A stretch of 64,000 nucleotides of DNA from JAYKHL01 sp035284865 (lineage in GTDB: Bacteria; Cyanobacteriota; Sericytochromatia; S15B-MN24; JAQBPE01): positions 1 to 64,000 of the forward strand of contig JAYKHL010000037.1 in the NCBI GenBank assembly GCA_035284865.1, read 5' to 3'. Shown here one piece after another: positions 15,992 through 23,298 of this stretch; within the stretch, counting starts at the first letter, position 1; each line of letters opens with the position of its first letter. Below the pieces are notes generated by a model. It was not told where the DNA came from and did not search any database. It worked only from the letters and a program-made list of their open reading frames with translations. The position numbers and the translations under genes are program-made.

Positions 15992-16531
15992 CGGGAGCGC
16001 CGCATCGGCGAAGGTGAAGCCGAGCCCGCCGTCCTGGTTGGCGATCTGGATCTCGAGCCGCCGCTCGGTGAACAAGAACTTCTCGGCGGTCCAGAAGTTG
16101 CTCGTGCTGGCCTGACCCCGGATCCGGTAGACCTCGGCTGCTCGCTCCTCACCTTGCTCTCCCTGGAACTTGCCGTCCGCGTTGACATCATTCCAGGCCA
16201 GCACCACGTAGGTGCCCTCCGCGGTGTCAGGGCCTGGCGTGATGTTCAGGGAGAAGGTGTTGTTGCTGGGCACCTCGACGCGGTCGAACTCGACCGTGCG
16301 TGGCTGCGTGAGGTTGAAGTCCAGCTTGCCCCTGGAGACCCCCTCGTTGGGCACCTCGATCCAGGCCAGGTAGCCGACGCGCGCTGACGCAGGCGCGTTC
16401 TTCAGGGTGCCGGACGTGGCGATGGGCCGCAGCACGCGTTGCGCCAGGAACCCCATGGTCAAGGCACCCGCGTTACATCCAGTGAGCAGCAGCGAGGTCG
16501 CGAGCACCAGAACGGCCGGTTTCAGAAGCAA
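15977..16531 (-). CDS. Predicted lipoprotein
   Basis: 184 aa. Signal peptide with lipobox LLTGC at about residues 15-19. The mature part is beta-rich and contains DVNADGKFQG, which resembles a dockerin/EF-hand type calcium loop. TTG at 16531 chosen because it begins the signal peptide and has GGGTGG nine bases upstream; upstream extension adds an unlikely 39 residues. Downstream of, and in line with, the propeller lipoprotein, but a terminator separates them. Confidence 0.6.
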   Translation of the reverse strand: MLLKPAVLVLATSLLLTGCNAGALTMGFLAQRVLRPIATSGTLKNAPASARVGYLAWIEVPNEGVSRGKLDFNLTQPRTVEFDRVEVPSNNTFSLNITPGPDTAEGTYVVLAWNDVNADGKFQGEQGEERAAEVYRIRGQASTSNFWTAEKFLFTERRLEIQIANQDGGLGFTFADAALPSQPQ

Positions 16532-16612
16532 GGGAATGCCACCCTTTCTCAACAAGAGGCGAGGCCCGAGGCGCCCCCAGCGTACCACGGCGTGGAGGGC
16601 GGTGGGTGTGAC

Positions 16613-16646
16613 GGGAAAGGGCCCCCTCCCGGTCGGGAGCGGGGCC
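16613..16646 (-). terminator. Terminator-like hairpin after the propeller lipoprotein
   Basis: Minus strand: GGCCCC-G-CTCCC pairs with GGGAG-G-GGGCC, then CTTTCCC. It lies about 20 bases after the stop of the upstream gene. Confidence 0.55.
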
Positions 16647-16667
16647 ACGACGTTCCCGAGGCGGGCC

Positions 16668-18227
16668 TCAGAACGGGGCCGCGGGGTTGGCCCCCGGCAC
16701 CGCCACGCCGCCGGGACCGTAGGTCATCGGGACGGCGGAGGCTCCGGCCGCGCCAGTCCCCCCCGTGTTGTTGATGCCGCGCCAGTCGAAGGTGCGATGC
16801 AGGATCGCTCCCCCCTCGCCGACCACAAAGCCCTCGCCCTGGGGCAGCAAATCGATCGCGTAAAACGCCCCGCTGATGTTGCCCGAGAAGAAGTTGCTGT
16901 CGGGCTTGAGCACGCCGTTGACGTTGGCGAGCAGGTTCCCGAACACCGACCGGGGGTTGCGCTCGAAGGTCCAGTCGCGGCGACGCACCTGCCCCAACGC
17001 CCAGCCCTCGGTGCCCGAGATCATCTCGATGTCGTGGAGGGGCACCTGATCGAGGCCCTCGACGGAGGCATCGAAGCTGCCTTGCACCCAGCCGTCTCGC
17101 TTGGGCTCGTATTGCAGGAAGATGCCCCGCGGGTTGATCAACAGGTTGTCTCGGATGCCGACGGCGTACCCCTGCGTCTCGCTGATCATTTTGACGGCCG
17201 TCAGCTCCTGGCTGTCGGTCAGAGAGACGGTGCCACGGTTGTCCCACATGTTCTTCTTGACCCAGCTGCCATCCTGGTACTTGAGGATGAGCGGCATCGT
17301 CGAGACTCCCCCCGCCTTGCCCACGGCCCAGCCGCTCCGGGCGGACAGCATGTGGACGTCGTTCAGCCGCCCCCCGGCCGGGGAAGCAGCCTGCTTCCAG
17401 CTCGCACCGTCCCAGTGCAGCAGCAGGGCGTCCCCTCGGGACTCTCCCACGGCCCAGGCATCCCGCTCGTTCAGGACGCTGATCGCATGCAGGGCTCCCT
17501 CCGAGACGGGAAGCGACACGGGCTGCCAGGCCTGGCCGTTCCAGCGTGCTGCGAAGGGCATCCGACCGCCGGCCCGGTGGCCGACGAGCCAGCCGGTGAC
17601 GCTGTTCGCGAAGCCGATGCCGCGGATCGTCGCGTCGCCCTGCCGGAAGGAGGGTTCAGGCCGCCAGGCGCCGTTGACATGATGCAGGAGGGTGCCGCCT
17701 TCACCCCCGGCCCAGGCCTCGAAGCGGCTCACCATCTTCACCGCCCGCAGGTTGGCGCCCGTTGGAGAGAGGACCTGTTGCCAGGCGTAGCGGGCGGGCT
17801 CGACCCGCACGGTGGCCTCGGCGGCGAGGGCCCCGATCTGCGCCACCACCTTGACGGAGCCGGGCGCGGTCGGCATCAGGATGCCCTGCCGATCCACCTG
17901 GCCGACCTCCAGGTTGGACAGCGTCCACGTGACGAGGCGGGGGTCGTTGTAGACCTTGTTGTCGGAGCCCTTGATCACGATCTGGAAGTTCAACGACTGC
18001 CCGACGCGGGCCACGGCCTGCCCGGGCTCGAGCTGAAGCCCCCGGGCCTCGACGCCGGGCGGGAGCACCGGCATCGCCTCCTGCCGGATGAGCCGCGAGC
18101 CCCCCGTGTAGTCGGTGGTGTAGGGCGTCACCGGCAGCGGCTGGTACCCTGGCGCGTAGCCGCACGCGGTGACGGCCAGGCCGGCAATCAGCGATGCAGC
18201 GTGCTGCAGAGAGAGCTTGGACGTCAT
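16668..18227 (-). CDS. Lipoprotein with Ycf48/BNR-like propeller repeats
   Basis: 519 aa. Signal peptide and lipobox VTACG at about residues 19-23. Residues 60-140 look like a bacterial Ig-like domain (LEPGQAVARVGQSLNFQIVIKG...ATVRVEP). From about 145 there are repeated blade motifs of the type WAVGxxGxxLLHxxGxxW: AWAGGEGGTLLHHVNGAW, GWLVGHRAGG, DAWAVGESRGDALLLHWDGASW, GWAVGKAGG, GYAVGIRDN, GFVVGEGGAILH. This resembles the Ycf48-like beta-propellers found in Cyanobacteriota. ATG 18227 has GAGGTG eight bases upstream; a GTG just before is possible. Exported, ligand unknown. Confidence 0.65.
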   Translation of the reverse strand: MTSKLSLQHAASLIAGLAVTACGYAPGYQPLPVTPYTTDYTGGSRLIRQEAMPVLPPGVEARGLQLEPGQAVARVGQSLNFQIVIKGSDNKVYNDPRLVTWTLSNLEVGQVDRQGILMPTAPGSVKVVAQIGALAAEATVRVEPARYAWQQVLSPTGANLRAVKMVSRFEAWAGGEGGTLLHHVNGAWRPEPSFRQGDATIRGIGFANSVTGWLVGHRAGGRMPFAARWNGQAWQPVSLPVSEGALHAISVLNERDAWAVGESRGDALLLHWDGASWKQAASPAGGRLNDVHMLSARSGWAVGKAGGVSTMPLILKYQDGSWVKKNMWDNRGTVSLTDSQELTAVKMISETQGYAVGIRDNLLINPRGIFLQYEPKRDGWVQGSFDASVEGLDQVPLHDIEMISGTEGWALGQVRRRDWTFERNPRSVFGNLLANVNGVLKPDSNFFSGNISGAFYAIDLLPQGEGFVVGEGGAILHRTFDWRGINNTGGTGAAGASAVPMTYGPGGVAVPGANPAAPF

Positions 18228-18434
18228 CACCGTGCACCTCGGGGGGGGGCGTTAAAAAGCTGTGCGTGCCACCGAGGCTTATATGGGCCACCACCCCCTC
18301 AAGCTGACGTTAAGGTTTGAGAAACCGGGGCTTAATCGAGGTTCCGGCGCCGCGGCCCTGGCCCGAAGGCCGGCAGCCGTCCGTGCGGGTGATCACGAAG
18401 GCGCCCGGCCCCGGTCTTATTTTCTCTGCCCCTG

Positions 18435-18443
18435 GGGTATGAT
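18435..18443 (+). promoter_or_regulatory. -10 element GGGTATGAT upstream of the FliD-like gene
   Basis: TATGAT preceded by GGG; no good -35. Start predicted near 18450, leaving a leader of about 150 bases. Confidence 0.5.
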
Positions 18444-18468
18444 GTCCACAGCAAGTCGTGACATATGC

Positions 18469-18544
18469 CCTCGCCCGGAAGCGAGGTAAACAGGGGGCCT
18501 TCCAAGCCCCCGGTCGCGGCAAGAGGCCAGGGATGGATCCCTGG
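18469..18544 (+). ncRNA. Three consecutive hairpins in the leader of the FliD-like gene
   Basis: Hairpin 1: CCTCGC/GCGAGG (18469-18474 with 18481-18486). Hairpin 2: GGGGGC/GCCCCC (18493-18498 with 18506-18511). Hairpin 3: a perfect 8-bp stem CCAGGGAT/ATCCCTGG (18527-18534 with 18537-18544) that can be extended by GAGGC/GCCTC. It does not match the riboswitch classes I can recall, including the c-di-GMP ones. Confidence 0.45.
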
Positions 18545-18603
18545 TCGTGCCTCGGTCCCGGTCGGCCCGCCAGGTCGTGCCGCACTCCGAAAGGACGGAT
18601 CCC

Positions 18604-20100
18604 ATGCAAGTGAACCCCGTGTCGGCCTCGCAGCGACCCCAGGCCCCGGAACCGGCGCAGGCCCCCCGTGCGGCGCAACCGCCCGAGCAGCCAACCTCGG
18701 GGGCTCAGCCCGTCGCGCGACCAACCCTTGCCACCGGGCCGTCATCTGCGTTTGCCCAGCGCCTGGACGAGGCCCTTCGCGCCGTGCGGACGCGCCTGGA
18801 TGAATCCGGCCTGAACGCCGGCCTGAGCTTCAGGGCCCCCGTTTATGAGGCGCGAAGCGACGTCCTGCGCATCCAGCCTGTCGATGCCGCGCCCCCGGAA
18901 CGCCGTCCGACCCCGATCGAGCCGGCCGACCAGTCAGCCCTGGAGGACGCGGGGGAGGCAGGGTCTCGGCCCCTGGCCGAGCCCGCGCCGGCCCCACCGA
19001 GCGTGAACCGCACGGCCCCCGCCTCGGGGGGGGGCCGGCCCGCCGCCCCGGCTCCGGCCTTCGATCGGACCGAGGTGGCACCGGGCCCACCGGAGCCCGC
19101 GCCGGCCAACCCGGCCGCCGACCCGGCCAGGCAGCTCGGGGATGCCACCCTCGGCTCGCTGGCCGGAGCCACCGCGCTACAGGCCGCCGCGGGGCGCTTT
19201 CAGATCGACGTCAACGGACAGGCCCAGACCTTCCGGGTCGACCAGCCGCTGAGCGACCTGGTGTCGCGGCTCTCGGGTCCCGCCAGCGGAACCCAGGCCT
19301 CGCTGGACCCACGCGGCCAGCTGGTGGTGCAGAGCACCACCGGGGAGGAGCTCTCGATCTCGGATCGGCGAGGCAACCTGTCAGGAGGGCTGGGCATCGA
19401 GGTCACCCCCTCGGAGAACACGAATGCCACCCTGACCCGGGACCTCCAAGATTTCGCGGGGGGCATCAACCGGGCGATCAACCTGATCGAGAGCGAGCTC
19501 GGCCAGACCGCCGAGACGGAGCTGCAGGCCGTGCTGCGGGACCTGGAGGCGGCCCTGAGCAGCCTCTTCACCCCCTCCGGCGATGGGAGCCTGCAGGGGC
19601 TCGGCGACCTCGGATTCAGCCGGGCTGGGGGCGAGGTCATGGTGGACCGGAGCCGCCTCCAGGACCTCGTCGCCTCGCGCACCGACGAGGTCAACCAGGT
19701 GGTCACGGCGGTGCGGGGCAGCGCCCAGCCGGTCCTCCAGGGCGGGGAGCGCGTCGCTCAGGCCATTGACAGCTCGCTGCCCGATGCCCGCCGAGCCACC
19801 CAGGAGGTCCGGGTGCGGCTGGAAGTCGCCCGGCTGCAGGTGCGCCAGCAAACCCTGACCCTGGACCGGATGGCAGCCGAGGGGCTTCGCCAGCGCGTCG
19901 CGCAGCAGTCCGAAGCCCTGGGGCGGATCGCGGAGGCGCTGGTGTCGCAGGTTCCCAGCGGCCTCCCCGACCCGTCGGAGCAGGCCGTCGACTTCGCCCG
20001 CGGCCTCCCCGAGACCCGCCCGCGGCAGCGCCCCGCGGCCGCCTACCGGCTGCCCGTCCCCAACGTGTTTCGAGGCTCCGTGATGGGCAGCGGTGCTTGA
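18604..20100 (+). CDS. FliD-like (hook-associated protein 2-like) protein
   Basis: 498 aa. The first 200 residues are a Pro/Ala-rich, disordered region. Residues about 200-260 resemble the flagellin hook IN motif (FQIDVNGQAQTFRVDQPLSDLV...LDPRGQLVVQSTTGEELSISDRRG). Residues about 275-380 follow the order of the FliD C-terminal domain: LQDFAGGINRAINLIESEL, a helix LQAVLRDLEAALSSLF, then LGDLGFSRAGGEVMVDRSRLQDLV. The C-terminal 100 residues are helical, possibly coiled coil. No other flagellar gene is in the window. AAGGA lies eight bases before the ATG. Similarity is weak, so a non-flagellar secreted or capping role is equally possible. Confidence 0.5.
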   Translation: MQVNPVSASQRPQAPEPAQAPRAAQPPEQPTSGAQPVARPTLATGPSSAFAQRLDEALRAVRTRLDESGLNAGLSFRAPVYEARSDVLRIQPVDAAPPERRPTPIEPADQSALEDAGEAGSRPLAEPAPAPPSVNRTAPASGGGRPAAPAPAFDRTEVAPGPPEPAPANPAADPARQLGDATLGSLAGATALQAAAGRFQIDVNGQAQTFRVDQPLSDLVSRLSGPASGTQASLDPRGQLVVQSTTGEELSISDRRGNLSGGLGIEVTPSENTNATLTRDLQDFAGGINRAINLIESELGQTAETELQAVLRDLEAALSSLFTPSGDGSLQGLGDLGFSRAGGEVMVDRSRLQDLVASRTDEVNQVVTAVRGSAQPVLQGGERVAQAIDSSLPDARRATQEVRVRLEVARLQVRQQTLTLDRMAAEGLRQRVAQQSEALGRIAEALVSQVPSGLPDPSEQAVDFARGLPETRPRQRPAAAYRLPVPNVFRGSVMGSGA

Positions 20101-20124
20101 GGCCTGGGTGCGCTTGGGTATGAT
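20097..20124 (+). promoter_or_regulatory. Promoter placing transcription start at the peptide ATG
   Basis: TTGAGG, 16 bases, TATGAT (20119-20124), with GGG before the -10. The expected start is about position 20131, the A of the ATG, so the transcript is predicted to be leaderless. There is no spaced Shine-Dalgarno, which agrees. Confidence 0.65.
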
Positions 20125-20130
20125 GAGGCC

Positions 20131-20289
20131 ATGAACGCACCTGATCGGCATCCCGACGTCCCCCCTGCCCGGAAGCCCTACGAAAAGCCCCGCCTCGAGT
20201 CCCACCGGGTCTTCGAGGTCTCGCTGTCGTGCATCAAGATCCCGGGCTCACCCGCCTGCGCGTTCAACGTTGCCCGGACGCGGAGTTGA
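20131..20289 (+). CDS. 52-aa RiPP-precursor-like peptide
   Basis: Short peptide with a leader/core appearance. Residues 15-31 contain KPYEKPRLESHRVFEVS, which fits the lasso-leader pattern YxxPxLx(n)F recognised by PqqD-like RRE domains. The following 21 residues would be the core, with Cys34 and Cys43, an IPGSP turn and a C-terminal Ser52. It is followed without a gap by an HPr-kinase-like gene and a PqqD-like gene. In paeninodin-type lasso clusters a homologous kinase phosphorylates the C-terminal Ser of the precursor, so the terminal Ser here is suggestive. No cyclase, protease or radical SAM gene is nearby. Too short for standard gene callers; its coding nature rests on motif and context. 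Confidence 0.6.
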   Translation: MNAPDRHPDVPPARKPYEKPRLESHRVFEVSLSCIKIPGSPACAFNVARTRS

Positions 20290-21134
20290 GTGGGAGCTCC
20301 ACAACCCGCGTGGTGACGGTCGCGCGGGTGAAGGTTCGCTTGACCCTGCCCGGGCCCTCCTGGTGGCCGCCCGTGCAGGCCCGCCTGGGGACGTTCGTCG
20401 GGGACGATGACGGCGCCCCCGCCACCTGTCACCTGGACGTCGCGCTGGCCCCCGGGGGGCCCGTGCTGCCGCCGGGGGAGCCAACCCTGACCCAGGATCA
20501 GGCCGGGACCCACCTGGCGTTCGACCAGTTTCGCGGCGTCGTATCGCCGGATGGCCGGGCCCTGCTGTCCGTGAGCGAACAGGGGCCTGCCGCGCAGGAT
20601 GAGACCTACGTCATGGCCGTGGACAGCCTCCTTCGCATCCAGCTGGCCCAGGCGCTGGCTCAGGCGGACGGCATCCTGATGCACGCCGCCGGCATCGTGG
20701 GGCCAGCCCGTCGAGGCGCGGTCTTCTTCGGACCCTCCGGCAGCGGCAAGACGACCATGTGCCGGCTGTCGGCCAGGCACTTCCCGATCCTGTGCGACGA
20801 GGTGGTTGCCATCAGGCTCCACGCGGGCAGGCCAGTCCTCTACGGCACCCCGTTTGCAGGAGCCTGGGGGCGAAGCCTCGCGGACGCCTGTCCGCTGGCC
20901 GGGCTGTTCCGGCTGCGCCACGCGCGGGAAACGTCGCTCGTGGCCGTTCCGCCGGCCCGCGCCGTTCGCGAAATCCTGGAATCCACCGTATATTACGATC
21001 GGACCAGCGGCGGCCTCGCGCGAGCGCTCACGCTGGTCAGCGCCCTCGTGACGACCGTGCCGGTGACCGAGCTGGCCTTCGAACCCAAGGAGGAAGTGTG
21101 GCAGACCCTCTCGGCGCACCGCTGGGCGCCCTGA
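20286..21134 (+). CDS. HPr-kinase-related kinase of a RiPP-like cassette
   Basis: About 282 aa. C-terminal half has the HprK-type P-loop FFGPSGSGKTT, then FPILCDEVVAI (Asp/Glu for metal and catalysis) and YGTPFAGAWG, matching HprK-related kinases found in peptide clusters rather than true HPr kinase, which is longer N-terminally. The N-terminal half is a beta-rich substrate domain. Start: TTG at 20286 overlaps the peptide stop as TTGA; GTG at 20310 is the alternative. The downstream pqqD-like gene starts inside its 3' end. Expected role: phosphorylate the peptide encoded just upstream, by analogy with the lasso kinases; that step is inferred. Confidence 0.7.
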   Translation: MSGSSTTRVVTVARVKVRLTLPGPSWWPPVQARLGTFVGDDDGAPATCHLDVALAPGGPVLPPGEPTLTQDQAGTHLAFDQFRGVVSPDGRALLSVSEQGPAAQDETYVMAVDSLLRIQLAQALAQADGILMHAAGIVGPARRGAVFFGPSGSGKTTMCRLSARHFPILCDEVVAIRLHAGRPVLYGTPFAGAWGRSLADACPLAGLFRLRHARETSLVAVPPARAVREILESTVYYDRTSGGLARALTLVSALVTTVPVTELAFEPKEEVWQTLSAHRWAP

Positions 21135-21406
21135 CGCCACCGCCCGCGCTGAACCCTCGGATCGCGGCACGGGTGGTGAACGGGGAGACCCTGATCCTCA
21201 CCCCGCACGACAGCGTTCTGCACACCCTGAACGGAGTGGCCACGCGGGTCTGGGAGTTGTTGCGAAAAGCCAGCACCCTCGGGGAGGTCGGCGCCACCCT
21301 GGCAGCAGAATACGAGGTGGCCCCCGACGAGGCCCTGGCAGACGTGGTGGACCTCGTGGCAGCCATGCAAGCGGCTGGCATCCTGGAGGGCCCCGACCAG
21401 GGCTAG
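21098..21406 (+). CDS. PqqD-like RRE protein
   Basis: 102 aa, PqqD fold: NPRIAARVVNGETLILTPHDSVLHTLNGVATRVWELLRKASTLGEVGATLAAEYEV...DVVDLVAAMQAAGIL. Proteins of this type bind the leader of a RiPP precursor and present it to modifying enzymes. GTG 21098 has a very good AGGAGG site and overlaps the kinase gene by 37 bases, so the two are translationally linked. There are no pqqA/B/C/E genes here, so it is not part of PQQ synthesis. Confidence 0.85.
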   Translation: MADPLGAPLGALTPPPALNPRIAARVVNGETLILTPHDSVLHTLNGVATRVWELLRKASTLGEVGATLAAEYEVAPDEALADVVDLVAAMQAAGILEGPDQG

Positions 21407-21580
21407 CGCACCATTTCAAGCCCTGGGCCGGAGTGGATGGCGACGAGCGGGCGTCCAGGAGTTGGGAACGACGAGGGGGCGTGCCCAGCAGGCACGTGCC
21501 CAGAGGCGTGAGGCCATCCAAGAGCGCCAGACGAGCCCGCGGCTAGCTCGTGGCCGCGGCTTGATCGGCGCGCTGGTGCT
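21404..21580 (+). repeat. Dispersed repeat copy A, downstream of the pqqD-like gene
   Basis: Begins at the TAG stop and aligns with the minus-strand copy after dnaB. Complementary blocks GGATGGC and GCCATCC enclose a CGTGCC-cagca-GGCACG hairpin, and a further GCGGC/GCCGC hairpin precedes CTTGATCGG. The region between the pqqD-like and lexA stops (21407-21595) holds nothing else. Confidence 0.75.
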
Positions 21581-21595
21581 GGTGACGTGAAAGGC

Positions 21596-22261
21596 TCAGA
21601 ACTGCGCCCGTAGCAGCCCCACCACCTTGCCCTGGACCCGCACCCGGTCGACGTAAAGAGGCGCCATGGCGCAGTTGGCCGGTTGCAGACGGAATCGACC
21701 ACCGGGCTCCCGGTAGAGCCGCTTCAGCGTCGCCTCACCGTCGTCGAGCAGGGCCACGACGATCTCTCCGTCCCGGGCCGTCTCCTGACGCTTGATGATC
21801 ACGTAGTCACCATCCGCGATGTGGTCCTCGATCATCGAGTCGCCCTTGACGCGAAGCACAAAGAGTTCGGGGCCATTGAAGCAGGCGTCGAGATCCAGGT
21901 ACTCATCCGCCTCCGCGATCGCCTCGATGGGTCGCCCGGCCGCAATCCGCCCGACGATCGGCAGCCCCTTGGGGACCAGGCGGGCCTCAGGGGCCTCACC
22001 GGGTAGCCCTGCCAGAAGCTTGATGGCCCGGTTCTTCCCTCCCTCCCATTGGATGATGCCACGCCGCGCAAGCGCCGTCAGGTGGTAGTGAACCGTGGAG
22101 GTCGAGCGCAGGCCCAAGGCCGCGCAAATCTCCCGGATGGAAGGCGCGTAGCCGTTCTCCCGCACGTGCCTGACGATGAAGGCATGCACCTCGTCCTGGC
22201 GGCTCGCGCGCCCACCGGCCATGTCGGTCTCCGAAACCTCGGACGGATCGGGAGGGGACAT
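21596..22261 (-). CDS. lexA: SOS repressor LexA
   Basis: 221 aa. Represses DNA-damage genes and is inactivated by RecA-stimulated self-cleavage. N-terminal winged-helix DNA-binding domain (residues about 20-85, with YAPSIREICAALGLRSTSTVHYH); cleavage site Ala108-Gly109; catalytic Ser142 in GDSM and Lys180 in ATLKRLY. ATG 22261 has AGGAG eight bases before. Autoregulated through the operator at 22303-22314. Confidence 0.97.
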   Translation of the reverse strand: MSPPDPSEVSETDMAGGRASRQDEVHAFIVRHVRENGYAPSIREICAALGLRSTSTVHYHLTALARRGIIQWEGGKNRAIKLLAGLPGEAPEARLVPKGLPIVGRIAAGRPIEAIAEADEYLDLDACFNGPELFVLRVKGDSMIEDHIADGDYVIIKRQETARDGEIVVALLDDGEATLKRLYREPGGRFRLQPANCAMAPLYVDRVRVQGKVVGLLRAQF

Positions 22262-22296
22262 AACGGCTTCTCCTGGCAGCTGGCGGGACCTTCGAA

Positions 22297-22325
22297 AGCT
22301 TAGAACAATTGTTCCATAAAATCAA
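22297..22325 (-). promoter_or_regulatory. lexA promoter
   Basis: Minus strand TTGATT, exactly 17 bases, TAAGCT. The spacer contains the LexA operator, adjoining the -10 box. Confidence 0.75.
22303..22314. promoter_or_regulatory. LexA operator (SOS box) GAAC-AATT-GTTC
   Basis: Perfect 12-bp palindrome of the GAACNNNNGTTC type known from Bacillus and relatives, lying between the -35 and -10 of lexA. Expected to mediate autorepression; it is also 50 bases upstream of the -10 of the divergent lipoprotein gene. Confidence 0.9.
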
Positions 22326-22360
22326 GGGCCGCGCAGAGGTGCCCCGGGAGGGCAGCCGTG

Positions 22361-22369
22361 GGGTACAAG
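22361..22369 (+). promoter_or_regulatory. -10 element GGGTACAAG before the tad locus
   Basis: TACAAG preceded by GGG, 34 bases before the TTG start at 22403. Confidence 0.45.
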
Positions 22370-22402
22370 GGGGTTGGCCCACGTCCCGAGGAGGAGACCC
22401 CT

Positions 22403-22951
22403 TTGAAGCGCGCCGCGATTGCCCTGGCCCTGGCCGCCTGCCTGGCGCCGGGTTGTGGCTGGTACACGAACCTTCCCGCCTCCGTGTATGTGGCCGCCGT
22501 GAAGCCGGGGAAGGTGACCTATGAGGCCCCGAACGCACAGGGCGTGCGGGAGGTCAAGACCGAGCCCCCCGTGGTCACCTTCCACACCGAGCCTGGCAGC
22601 ATCGGCGTGAACTTCGAGCTGTGCCGCGTGACCTACACGCCCGCCTCCAGCCTGCTGCCGAAGCAGGAGTTCGGCCTCAGCTTCCGCGTCGAGGCCGCCG
22701 GCTACCCCACGCAGCCCCGCACGGGGCGCATCGAACAGGGCCAGGTCGGGCAGTTCGTGGAGGTGGGCAAGGTGGAGGTAGAGGTGCCGGTGCTGACCCG
22801 CCACGTCGAGGCATACGGGCTGGACGCCTCCACCAACGCGCCGATGATCACGGCCGTCACGGAGTTCCTCGGCACCGACGACGCCACCTGGCAGGTCCCC
22901 CTCACGGCCCGCATTCCCATCTACTTCCTGGGGCAGCCAGGCAGCCGATGA
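22403..22951 (+). CDS. Predicted lipoprotein at the head of the tad locus
   Basis: 182 aa. Signal peptide with lipobox LAPGC at about residues 14-18. The mature part is beta-rich and contains VTFHTEPGSIGVNFELCRVTYTP and FVEVGKVEVEVPVLTRHVEAYGL; no family recognised. TTG start with GAGGAG seven bases upstream. Its stop overlaps the first Flp pilin start (ATGA), so it is probably part of the pilus transcription unit; it might serve as an accessory or pilotin-like lipoprotein. Confidence 0.6.
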   Translation: MKRAAIALALAACLAPGCGWYTNLPASVYVAAVKPGKVTYEAPNAQGVREVKTEPPVVTFHTEPGSIGVNFELCRVTYTPASSLLPKQEFGLSFRVEAAGYPTQPRTGRIEQGQVGQFVEVGKVEVEVPVLTRHVEAYGLDASTNAPMITAVTEFLGTDDATWQVPLTARIPIYFLGQPGSR

Positions 22952-23136
22952 GGCGCTTGAGGGGCTGGGGCCGCCGCCTCGCCCTGGATGAGGGCGGCTC
23001 AACGGCCGTCGAGTACGGTCTGCTGATGGCGGCGTTCGTGCTGTGCCTCTTCGCCGCAGCCAGTGCCCTCAGGGGTCTGCAGGCGTCGGCCTTCCGGACC
23101 CAGCACGAGGGCCTCAAGCGCTGGCGCGCCCCGTGA
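22948..23136 (+). CDS. Flp-type pilin (divergent)
   Basis: 62 aa. A basic leader, then DEGGSTAVEYGLLMAAFVLCLFAA, the class III (Flp) signal: Gly before the cleavage site, Glu at +5 relative position, Tyr next to it, then one hydrophobic helix. The C-terminal part is basic. It differs from the two pilins downstream and may be a minor pilin. ATG overlaps the previous stop by four bases. Confidence 0.75.
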   Translation: MRRLRGWGRRLALDEGGSTAVEYGLLMAAFVLCLFAAASALRGLQASAFRTQHEGLKRWRAP

Positions 23137-23298
23137 TGGACCGCATCTTAGCTTTAATTTAATCGCGATTTATCCCCGGTATCACCCCCTCGGGGCAAGG
23201 CCTCGCCCGCGGGCCCGATAACCTGGCCAGAGCCCGGCTGCCGGCGTGTCTGCCGCGCCCTGCCCGCGAAGCGCCCCCGAGCAAGAGGAGATACCGAG

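Larger units (their letters stand above)
18228..18603 (+). other. Divergent intergenic region with structured leader
   Basis: 376 bases. The left part serves the minus-strand lipoprotein gene (TATAAG box on the minus strand near 18280 and a run of nine C in its leader). The right part has a TATGAT box (18438-18443) followed by a 150-base leader with three hairpins, described separately. No coding frame is convincing. Confidence 0.6.

Noticed and set aside
18450..18603. c-di-GMP riboswitch before the FliD-like gene
   Set aside because: The hairpins are real but the conserved GEMM-type core bases are absent.
21098..21406. PQQ biosynthesis gene pqqD
   Set aside because: No pqqA, pqqB, pqqC or pqqE nearby; the kinase and peptide context argues for a RiPP-type RRE.
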